Shown here in pieces: positions 1 to 6,525 of a DNA stretch of 6,754 bases (position 1 is the first letter of the stretch; each line of letters begins with the position of its first letter). A model generated the notes under the pieces. That model saw only the letters and a list, made by a program, of their open reading frames with translations. It was not told where the DNA came from and ran no database searches. Where the stretch lies: NCBI GenBank assembly GCA_913062655.1, contig CAJXXO010000146.1:1-6754 (forward strand), given 5' to 3'. The position numbers and the translations under genes are program-made. The stretch comes from an uncultured Bacteroidota bacterium (GTDB lineage Bacteria > Bacteroidota > Bacteroidia > Chitinophagales > S012-47).

Positions 1-899
1 GCTTGAACAGCGTTTATTTCGTCAACTCCGGTTCGGAGGCCAACGAAGGGGCCATCAAACTCGCCAAGCGTGTCACCGGTCGCATGGAAGTAGTGGCGTT
101 TCACAAGGCCTATCATGGCAGCACGCATGGTGTACTCAGCATCATAGGAGAGGAGTCTTTTCGTAGAAACTATCGACCCCTCGTACCAGGTGCCCGCTTC
201 CTGCACTACAATCAGCACGAAGAACTGGCCAAGATCACCGAAAAAACCGCCTGTGTCATTGCCGAGACGGTACAGGCCGAAGCTGGTGTGCGACCACCTG
301 ATACCGAGTGGTTACAAGCCTTACGCCATCGATGCACGGAAGTTGGGGCGCTGCTCATACTCGATGAAATTCAGGCCGGCTTTGGCCGTACCGGTAAGCT
401 ATTTGGCTTTGAACACTATGGCGTAGTTCCGGATATCGTCACCTTTGCCAAAGGCATGGGAGGCGGCCTGCCAATTGGTGTCTTTGTAGCCAGTCGTGAA
501 TTGATGCAGCATTTTACCGATAATCCGGTCCTCGGCCACATCACCACCTTTGGCGGCAATGCCGTATGCTGTGCTGCGGCAGAGGCGGTGTTGCAAACCT
601 TATTGCAAGAAAAACTGGTAGAGCAAGTAGCGCCCAAAGCCCAACGATTGGCGGGTCAATTACAACATGATGCCGTAAAAGAAGTGCGGCACAAAGGATT
701 TTTGATGACGCTGGAGTTTCCTACTACCGAGCTCAACTTCAAGGTGATTGATGAATGCATCAAGCGAGGGGTAATCACCGACTGGTTTTTGTTTGCCGAC
801 AACTGTCTGCGCATAGCCCCGCCACTCATCATAACAGAAGAGGAGATCGACTGGGCGGCAGAAAAAATCCTGGAAAGTATCGAGGCAGCTACCGCTTAA
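1..899 (+). CDS. Class III PLP-dependent aminotransferase (N-terminus cut off by window edge)
   Basis: This is a fold-type I, class III aminotransferase of the acetylornithine/ornithine aminotransferase-like group, often annotated in Bacteroidota as 'aspartate aminotransferase family protein'. It would transfer an amino group to or from a 2-oxo acid in the cytoplasm using pyridoxal phosphate. The frame is open from base 3 and ends at TAA 897-899, leaving 298 visible residues. Counting from the TTG at position 3, the family landmarks are NSGSEANE at 8-15 (phosphate binding), FHKAYHGSTHG at 33-43, the DEIQ motif at 121-124 (Asp contacts the PLP ring nitrogen), the FAKGMGGGLPIG segment with the presumed Schiff-base lysine K150 (codon 450-452), and TTFGGN at 181-186. 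The TTG is probably an internal Leu codon: full-length members are about 390-400 residues, so roughly 95-100 residues are missing upstream. The substrate cannot be decided from this fragment, so I give no symbol. It converges on dnaN, with overlapping stop codons. Confidence 0.93.
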   Translation, partial: LNSVYFVNSGSEANEGAIKLAKRVTGRMEVVAFHKAYHGSTHGVLSIIGEESFRRNYRPLVPGARFLHYNQHEELAKITEKTACVIAETVQAEAGVRPPDTEWLQALRHRCTEVGALLILDEIQAGFGRTGKLFGFEHYGVVPDIVTFAKGMGGGLPIGVFVASRELMQHFTDNPVLGHITTFGGNAVCCAAAEAVLQTLLQEKLVEQVAPKAQRLAGQLQHDAVKEVRHKGFLMTLEFPTTELNFKVIDECIKRGVITDWFLFADNCLRIAPPLIITEEEIDWAAEKILESIEAATA

Positions 900-2014
900 G
901 TGTTTAACATGACCGGCATCACCAACATCAGGATATCTTCCTGGTCATCGTCCGCATCTGACGGTAAGATCAAACCGGCACGGGTAGGTGTAGAAAGCTC
1001 CATCACCACTTCATCGGTATCGAGCACGTTCAACATTTCGATGAGGAATTTGGCATTGAAGCCAATCTCCATATCCTCTCCCTGGTAGTTGCAGGTCAGC
1101 CGTTCGGTAGACTCATTGGAGAAGTCCAGGTCTTGGGCGGATATCTGCAATTCGCTGCCGGCAATTTTCAACAGCACCTGATGGGTGGTCTTGTTGGCAA
1201 AAATGGCACTCCGTTTCAACGCATTGGCGAAGTCGGTGCGGCCAATGGTCAGCTTGTTCGGGTTGTCCTTAGGAATGACCGCATTGTAGTCTGGGTAACG
1301 GGCATCAATCAAACGACAGATCAATTCAAAGTTGTCGAATTTGTAGAACGCATTGTTATCGTTGTAGGAGATGCGCACCTTATTGCCGGCTGGTAGTGCA
1401 CCTTTTAGCAGATTGAGTGCCTTTTTTGGTACGATAAAGGAGGTGCCTTCGGTCGCTTGCGCATCTTTGCGACTATAGCGCACCAGTTTATGGGCATCGG
1501 TGGAGACGAAGGTGAGGTTATCTTCATTCAATTCGTGATACACCCCTGTCATCGCCTGGCGCAACTCATCACTACTTACGGCAAAGAGCGTATGCGCGAT
1601 GGCGCGGGACAAGGTCTCAGTGGGTAGTTCTACGTGCTTCACATCTTCCGGTACCGGAATACGAGGAAAATCATCGCCATTTTCTCCGCTGAGCTTGTAT
1701 TTACCATTCTCTGTGGTGATCTCAATACCATACGACTTGTCATCGATGTCGAAGGTCAGTGGCTGGTCCGGCAAAGCCCGCAAGGTATCGATCAGAATAC
1801 GAGCCGGAATAGCAATGCGTCCCGCTTCCTTACTCTCCACATCCATACTGGCCGACATGGAAGTCTCCAGGTCAGTGGCGAAGATGGTGAGCTTGCCTTC
1901 CTTGATCTCAAAAAGGAAATCTTCTAGTATGGGTAAAACCGTGTTGGTGCTGATGACACCATTAATGGTTAACAGGTTTTTCAGCAGGGTGCTGGTCGAT
2001 GCGATGAATTTCAT
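896..2014 (-). CDS. dnaN: DNA polymerase III subunit beta (sliding clamp)
   Basis: This 372-residue protein is the bacterial beta clamp. It forms a head-to-tail dimeric ring around DNA, tethers the replicative polymerase, and serves as a docking platform for repair and replication proteins. The length is usual for three repeated clamp domains of about 120 residues. Recognisable segments are NTVLPILEDFLFE (24-36) and ATDLETSM (46-53) in domain 1, RQAMTGVYHE (152-161) and STDAHKL (171-177) in domain 2, and RLIDARYPDYNAVIPKDNP (234-252) and FNAKFLIEML (319-328) towards domain 3. The C-terminal VMPVM (365-369) corresponds to the VMPMRL tail of E. coli DnaN, which lines the partner-peptide pocket. 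An acidic patch (353-360, six Asp/Glu of eight) precedes it. The ATG at 2014-2012 gives the canonical MKF start, with no Shine-Dalgarno in front. dnaA is not next to it. A TAnnTTTG element 26-33 bp upstream suggests its own promoter. Confidence 0.98.
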   Translation of the reverse strand: MKFIASTSTLLKNLLTINGVISTNTVLPILEDFLFEIKEGKLTIFATDLETSMSASMDVESKEAGRIAIPARILIDTLRALPDQPLTFDIDDKSYGIEITTENGKYKLSGENGDDFPRIPVPEDVKHVELPTETLSRAIAHTLFAVSSDELRQAMTGVYHELNEDNLTFVSTDAHKLVRYSRKDAQATEGTSFIVPKKALNLLKGALPAGNKVRISYNDNNAFYKFDNFELICRLIDARYPDYNAVIPKDNPNKLTIGRTDFANALKRSAIFANKTTHQVLLKIAGSELQISAQDLDFSNESTERLTCNYQGEDMEIGFNAKFLIEMLNVLDTDEVVMELSTPTRAGLILPSDADDDQEDILMLVMPVMLNT

Positions 2015-2039
2015 AAGTAGGCTTATTTAGCGCGCCAAA

Positions 2040-2047
2040 CAAAGATA
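2040..2047 (-). promoter_or_regulatory. Probable dnaN promoter, Bacteroidota -7 element
   Basis: Read on the minus strand the octamer is TATCTTTG, an exact match to the Bacteroidota -7 consensus TAnnTTTG. It lies in the 109-bp gap between the DUF4340 gene and dnaN. Transcription would begin around 2034-2036, giving dnaN a leader of about 20 nt. I see no convincing TTG/TTTG -33 element 17-23 nt upstream, so the call rests on the -7 match and its placement. Confidence 0.5.
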
Positions 2048-2123
2048 CAGATTTATGAAAATGAGATTTACGCTGTGCACATTTTTCACCTGCCTTGTGG
2101 ACAGTGCTATAAGCTACTCGTTA

Positions 2124-3140
2124 TCAGACCTCTATTGAGTAAAAGGACCTGTAGGTGCGAAATAGTTTACCGAAGACAAACTGTTGCACCAACACCAAAT
2201 CCCTTCGCTCATTGATCAGCGCGAAGGCGCGATCAAGATCATAGGGCACCTCTTCGCCTTGTTGATCCATTTGCACCTTGGTGCGCTTGTTTACCGCTTT
2301 CCGGAAAAAGGGCACTTCATTTACCTGCCCACTTGTATCTGTCACCGTCAAAGTAGCGAAAGGTGTACTTTGTGCGATGGAATCGCGATTGGGCAGGTAG
2401 TTGACAAAACCCTCTGCATTAATGTTGCGAAACAGATTGACATAGCTGGCAATCTTTCGTTGGTCAAGCACGTACCCAGGAACAATCTCCGGGTTGCCGG
2501 GGGAGCTAAGCAGAAAGGAATCGCGCTGCACTACCATAAGGTTAAAAGAGGCTTCGGGGCTTTCCTCGTAAAAGAGGTCGATGGCGGCAATCTCACCGGG
2601 CTGATAATCAAAGACGGTTTTGTCTTGCCACTCGGTTACCTGAGTGGTGAATCGGGTATGCAACATGCCATCAAAACCCGGTATCTCCACGATATAAATA
2701 TTGTCGCTGCCCTCTTTTCGCATATAGTTCCCCCGGCTATTTGTAGCCGGTCCGCCTACATAAAAGACAGACATAGCGTCCCCCTCCCGATCATACACCT
2801 CCACCTTAATATTTTCAACAGTCATAGACCTGACGATGTTGTTATGAGCCGCACGAGGTACCGGACGGCTAACCTCGATAAGGCGCAGGGTGGCCAGCAG
2901 CTCTTTCACCATATAGTCGGCTGCCGGAACGCTGTCGTTGACGGTCCACTGGCCGTTCGATCGTTCAATCTTGATGGTTTGGTTCCCTTTGTCGGCCATG
3001 AAGATGAGGCCAACGTCCTCGCTGTTCTCCACCGCGAAGGATGTATCATCATCAGACTGAAACACTCCCTGCTGCCAGAGCACGATTACGCCCAGGATCA
3101 ATACCCCAAGCAGCAACACGATCAGACTTAGCTTTCTCAT
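2124..3140 (-). CDS. DUF4340 domain protein, membrane-anchored, last gene of the gld ABC operon
   Basis: This 338-residue protein of unknown function resembles the DUF4340 family, members of which are often encoded beside GldG-like ABC auxiliary proteins. Residues 4-22 form one strongly hydrophobic helix after MRK, with no lipobox cysteine, so it is read as a signal anchor with the rest of the chain in the periplasm. Family-like segments are NGQWTVNDSVPAADYMVKEL (62-81), a beta-rich middle containing VTEWQDKTVFDYQPGEIAAI (168-187), and a C-terminal block with DRAFALINERRD (303-314) and FVFGKLFRTYRSF (321-333), which recalls the 'ALINERRDFVLVQYFVFGK' type of ending. No catalytic motif is evident. 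Its ATG (3140-3138) overlaps the gldG TGA in the 4-bp ATGA, which implies translational coupling and a shared role with GldG. The family call rests on pattern memory; the membrane anchor and the coupling are read directly. Confidence 0.87.
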   Translation of the reverse strand: MRKLSLIVLLLGVLILGVIVLWQQGVFQSDDDTSFAVENSEDVGLIFMADKGNQTIKIERSNGQWTVNDSVPAADYMVKELLATLRLIEVSRPVPRAAHNNIVRSMTVENIKVEVYDREGDAMSVFYVGGPATNSRGNYMRKEGSDNIYIVEIPGFDGMLHTRFTTQVTEWQDKTVFDYQPGEIAAIDLFYEESPEASFNLMVVQRDSFLLSSPGNPEIVPGYVLDQRKIASYVNLFRNINAEGFVNYLPNRDSIAQSTPFATLTVTDTSGQVNEVPFFRKAVNKRTKVQMDQQGEEVPYDLDRAFALINERRDLVLVQQFVFGKLFRTYRSFYSIEV

Positions 3141-4852
3141 ACTTTACCCTCGTATTTCTTTTTACGAATGAAATGGTACACTCCGGCAAAGAGCAACAAT
3201 ACGACAGCCGGCACCACAATGTTGAAGGCCTGCCAACGCCAGCGGTCTTCCCGCAACCGCTCCCGGTCCAGCGGCCGAATCTTGAAGTCTTTGGTTCTGG
3301 CTTCAATAATACCGTAGTTGTCCGTCAGGTAATCTGCACAATTGAGCAGAAAGTCCTTGTTGGCAAATAAGAACGACCGGTTAAAGCGGTAAGTACCCAG
3401 CTCCGCATAACGGCCGTCACGGGATACGGGATTGCGTATCAGGTCACCATCAGAGATGACCACCTGACGACTAAATGAACTGCGTGCCTTGAAGGCCATC
3501 CCCAGCGAATCCTGGTAAACACGAAGAAAATCTTCCGGGATGCGATTGGTGTACAACGAGCGAAACTCCCCTTCCAGCAGCACCGCCAGAGGAATGTCAG
3601 CCTGATTGAACTGTTCAGGGAGAGGCGGATTGGTGGCGGTTTCCAATCGTACCAACACCGGTACCTTCCATGCCGTAGCTTGAGGAGAAGAGGTGAGCAA
3701 GATAGTCTTCTTCACATCCGGTACTTCAATGGTATCAATGGAGCTGGCAAAGCGTACCATGATCGGATCGAGGTGCTTGGCAATGGGGTGGCTGCTCTCC
3801 GGAAAAACCACCGGGTAAAAAGGCCATGGGTAGAAGTTGCGGTTGGCGCCCCCTTGTGAGAAGAGGGGTATGGCATTGGCTTCTCGATCGAGTACCAGGT
3901 CGCTGTTTACGCGAGCACCATATTGAAACAACTGGTCTTCCAGGTTGAGGTCATAGTTTATGGCCACAAAGCTGGTCTTACCCGTCAGCAAGCTATCCAG
4001 ATCTGCGCTGAGCGATTCCACGAGCCAGAGCACACTGCCCCCATTCATCACAAATTGATCGATCTTAAACTTATCCGCTTCCGACCAGGTCTGCCGGGGC
4101 TTAGCAATTACGGCCAAATCAACGGTAGGGTCGATGCCCACCGACCGTGGCAGATCGATAAAGTCTACCTCATAGGCATTCTCCACCAACGTCTGTGCAA
4201 AGTCTTGCACCTCAAGAGGGTTCAACTCCTGGTGGCCTTGCACAAATACCACCTGCTTGGGCTCCACGACCAGCAACCGCTGAATGGCGTTGGCCAGGTT
4301 GTATTCCAAGGTGGAAATGCTACTGTTGATCACAGCGGAGGGATCTTCATTCAACTCTTTCTGTTGGGGCAAGAAGTTCACCGCCACTTCGCGGTTCTTG
4401 TAAAAGGCTATCGCGCCAGGGATCAATATTTTTTGTGACAGTTCATCCAATCGCTGCTCTGCTATCTGCCGCGTATAAATGCCCTTTTCTGTCAGCTCTT
4501 CCAGAAACTGCTCCGCCTGTTGCGGATTCTCTGCCATCTCGAAGACATCCTTGAAATCCCACTCGATATTGACGGAAGTGTAGGCATTGAATTCTTCCAG
4601 CAGATCGGTGATGGCCACCTGCATGCGCCTGTAGTCAGCCGGCATTTCTCCGGCCAGGTAGATCTCCAGGTAGACGATATCATCCAGGTCGCGCAGCAGA
4701 TCCCGGGTCGGTTCGGTGATGGTGTAGCGGCCCTCGGAGGTCAGGTCAAAACGTTTGAAGGCGTAACCCCCAACGATGTTGAGCAACACCACCAACGCGG
4801 CTATGAGGCCGAGCTGCAAGAGAGATGTCTGCTTGTAGGTGCGATTTGCCAT
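3137..4852 (-). CDS. gldG: Gliding-associated ABC transporter auxiliary (putative substrate-binding) component GldG
   Basis: This 571-residue protein belongs to the GldG / ABC-transporter auxiliary family. In Flavobacterium johnsoniae GldG acts with GldA and GldF and is needed for gliding; its substrate is unknown. Residues 11-31 form an N-terminal membrane helix followed by FDLTSEGRYT (35-44), a hallmark of the family start. A large domain predicted to be extracytoplasmic follows, containing VFVQGHQE (about residue 220) and the WLVESL segment. A second membrane helix at about 543-562 ends in the basic tail RKKKYEGKV. The length matches usual GldG proteins (about 560). I chose the ATG at 4852-4850 (MANRTYKQ). 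An in-frame upstream ATG at 4906 would add 18 Arg/Trp-rich residues that only overlap the gldF 3' end. With this start, gldF TAA and gldG ATG are separated by one base. The gldG TGA overlaps the next start as ATGA. Confidence 0.93.
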   Translation of the reverse strand: MANRTYKQTSLLQLGLIAALVVLLNIVGGYAFKRFDLTSEGRYTITEPTRDLLRDLDDIVYLEIYLAGEMPADYRRMQVAITDLLEEFNAYTSVNIEWDFKDVFEMAENPQQAEQFLEELTEKGIYTRQIAEQRLDELSQKILIPGAIAFYKNREVAVNFLPQQKELNEDPSAVINSSISTLEYNLANAIQRLLVVEPKQVVFVQGHQELNPLEVQDFAQTLVENAYEVDFIDLPRSVGIDPTVDLAVIAKPRQTWSEADKFKIDQFVMNGGSVLWLVESLSADLDSLLTGKTSFVAINYDLNLEDQLFQYGARVNSDLVLDREANAIPLFSQGGANRNFYPWPFYPVVFPESSHPIAKHLDPIMVRFASSIDTIEVPDVKKTILLTSSPQATAWKVPVLVRLETATNPPLPEQFNQADIPLAVLLEGEFRSLYTNRIPEDFLRVYQDSLGMAFKARSSFSRQVVISDGDLIRNPVSRDGRYAELGTYRFNRSFLFANKDFLLNCADYLTDNYGIIEARTKDFKIRPLDRERLREDRWRWQAFNIVVPAVVLLLFAGVYHFIRKKKYEGKV

Positions 4853-4853
4853 A

Positions 4854-5588
4854 TTACCACTTCCGACTTTCCAGGGCCGTCTTGGCCGCAGCCAGGAACA
4901 ACCCATTTACGGTGAGAAAATAGATCAAGTCGCGCGTATCCAGCACACCCCGGCTGATGCTTTGGTAATGCTCATTCACCCCGATCTGCCGAATGTAATA
5001 GTCCAGATCGCCCTCAAAAGCCGCTATGCGACTGACAAAATCAAAGGCATAAAAAGCCATAAAGCAGAGGAACAGGCCGAGGATAAAGGCTACGATCTGA
5101 TTGCTGGTAAGCGCACTCGCCAACAAACCGATCGACAAGAAGACAGACCCGAGCAGTAGCAGCCCGATATACGATCCGATGATGGAACCCGTATCTATGG
5201 CCCCTACCGGATCAGCCAGGCGACTGATGGTGTAGACATACAATACAGTGGGCAACAGCGAAAAGAGCAGCAATATCAGACTTGCCACATATTTTCCACC
5301 CACTATGCCCCAATCACTGATCGGCTTGGTCACCAGCAGCTCCAGGGTGCCGGTGTTTCTTTCTTCGGCAAAACTGCGCATGGTGATGGCTGGGATCAAA
5401 AAGAGCAGCACCAGGGGCGCAAACTCAAAGAAGGGCGTCAGGTCGGCAAAGCCGAAGTCAAAGACATTCAGATTGCCCGGAAAGACAAAGATGAAGAGGG
5501 CCGTCACCACCAGAAATACCAGGATGGCAATGTAGCCGGTAAGGCTACTGAAAAACTGGTTCAGTTCTTTGATCAACAAACTTTTCAT
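4854..5588 (-). CDS. gldF: Gliding-associated ABC transporter permease GldF
   Basis: This 244-residue integral membrane protein is an ABC-2 type permease of the GldF family and would form the membrane channel driven by GldA. Six hydrophobic segments are visible, at about 18-36, 56-72, 99-120, 136-160, 164-185 and 220-236. Between the second and third lies EERNTGTLELLVTKP (75-89), the conserved ABC-2 cytoplasmic segment thought to contact the ATPase. The length is normal for GldF (about 240). The ATG at 5588-5586 overlaps the gldA stop codon in ATGA, and the TAA (4856-4854) is one base from the gldG ATG, so the gene is embedded in one polycistronic message. The transported molecule cannot be inferred. 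Confidence 0.95.
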   Translation of the reverse strand: MKSLLIKELNQFFSSLTGYIAILVFLVVTALFIFVFPGNLNVFDFGFADLTPFFEFAPLVLLFLIPAITMRSFAEERNTGTLELLVTKPISDWGIVGGKYVASLILLLFSLLPTVLYVYTISRLADPVGAIDTGSIIGSYIGLLLLGSVFLSIGLLASALTSNQIVAFILGLFLCFMAFYAFDFVSRIAAFEGDLDYYIRQIGVNEHYQSISRGVLDTRDLIYFLTVNGLFLAAAKTALESRKW

Positions 5589-6511
5589 GCCTCGCCCTCC
5601 TGCTTTTGGGTCAGCGAACGGAAGACCGACTCCAGGTCGCGACTGGAACGCTGCAAGGTGAGGATAGGATTATTTTGTTCTACGGCCAATGCAAATACCT
5701 TTTCCCGGATATCACTGCGGGCATCCACGGTTAGCTGATAGTGTGCCCCCACGAGTGTTTGCACTTCCTGCACACCCGGAATAGCGGCCAGGTGTTGTGT
5801 ATCAACCGGTTGCTTGAATTCCACATCGATAATGCCATGACCTTCCAGTTGGGAGGTAAGGTTGCCCACCGTATCATCGGCTACCAACTGGCCACGGTTG
5901 ATGATGATCACCCGATCGCAGATGGCTTGTACCTCTTGCATGATGTGGGTGGAGAGGATGACCGTTTTTTCTTTTCCGATTTCCTGGATCAGGCTGCGGA
6001 TGTCACTGAGCTGATTGGGGTCCAGACCGGAAGTTGGCTCGTCCAGGATCAGCACCTCAGGATCGTGTAGCAGGGCCTGGGCCAGTCCCACACGCTGGCG
6101 GTATCCTTTGGAGAGCTGGCCGATCTTTTTTTTGCTTTCACGGGTCAATCCCGTTTGCTCAATCATGGCTTCTATGCGATCGCGCACACCTTTCTTCAGG
6201 CCGTAAATACCGGCTACAAATTGCAGGTATTCCCGCACGTAGAGGTCGAGGTAGAGTGGATTGTTTTCCGGCAGGTAGCCCACCTTGTGGCGTACATCCA
6301 TGGACTGCGTGACAATATCGAAATCACACACGGTAGCCTTGCCATCGGTAGGAGGCACATAGCCGGTGAGCATCTTCATGGTGGTAGACTTACCGGCTCC
6401 ATTGGGGCCCAAAAACCCGACTACTTCACCCGGCTCAGCGGCAAAGGTGATGGCATCCACCGCTCGCTGCTCCCCATAGATTTTCGTCAGTCCGTCTACC
6501 TTCACTGCCAT
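5585..6511 (-). CDS. gldA: Gliding-associated ABC transporter ATP-binding subunit GldA
   Basis: This 308-residue cytoplasmic ATPase would dimerise to drive GldF. All nucleotide-binding motifs are intact: Walker A GPNGAGKST (35-43, K41), the Q-loop region GYLPENNPLY (78-87, with Glu in place of Gln, common in this subgroup), signature LSKGY (133-137), Walker B VLILDEPTSGLDP (153-165, catalytic E158), and the H-loop STHIMQEV (187-194, H189). A C-terminal extension of about 90 residues follows the nucleotide-binding domain, as is usual in GldA and ABC-2 ATPases. I chose the ATG at 6511-6509 (MAVKVDGLTKIYG). A TTG three codons upstream (6520) is in frame, but it lies inside the probable promoter element and adds nothing conserved. 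It is the first gene of the gldA-gldF-gldG-DUF4340 operon. In F. johnsoniae gldA is unlinked to gldFG, so the contiguous order differs from that model. Confidence 0.95.
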   Translation of the reverse strand: MAVKVDGLTKIYGEQRAVDAITFAAEPGEVVGFLGPNGAGKSTTMKMLTGYVPPTDGKATVCDFDIVTQSMDVRHKVGYLPENNPLYLDLYVREYLQFVAGIYGLKKGVRDRIEAMIEQTGLTRESKKKIGQLSKGYRQRVGLAQALLHDPEVLILDEPTSGLDPNQLSDIRSLIQEIGKEKTVILSTHIMQEVQAICDRVIIINRGQLVADDTVGNLTSQLEGHGIIDVEFKQPVDTQHLAAIPGVQEVQTLVGAHYQLTVDARSDIREKVFALAVEQNNPILTLQRSSRDLESVFRSLTQKQEGEA

Positions 6512-6517
6512 AGTCTG

Positions 6518-6525
6518 CAAAACTA
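6518..6525 (-). promoter_or_regulatory. Probable gld operon promoter, Bacteroidota -7 element
   Basis: On the minus strand the octamer is TAGTTTTG, an exact match to TAnnTTTG. It ends only 6 nt before the chosen gldA ATG (6511), so transcription from it would start within a few bases of the start codon and give an almost leaderless message. A TTTG lies further upstream (6564-6561) but the spacer of 35 nt is too long for a -33 element. The match and its position directly before the first gene of the operon support the call; the missing -33 element weakens it. Confidence 0.4.

Noticed and set aside
1599..2030. 143-codon plus-strand open frame opposite the start of dnaN
   Set aside because: It lies over the conserved N-terminal domain of DnaN and has Ser/Arg-rich, low-information content typical of a shadow frame.
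2085..2123. Intrinsic terminator after the DUF4340 gene
   Set aside because: Only a weak, imperfect stem (around AGTAGCT/AGCACT on the minus strand) is present, and no T-run follows it.
2184..3131. 315-codon open frame on the plus strand opposite the DUF4340 gene
   Set aside because: Its codons are exactly in register with those of the DUF4340 gene, so it stays open simply because that gene rarely uses TTA, CTA or TCA. The translation is His/Gln/Cys-rich with no family pattern.
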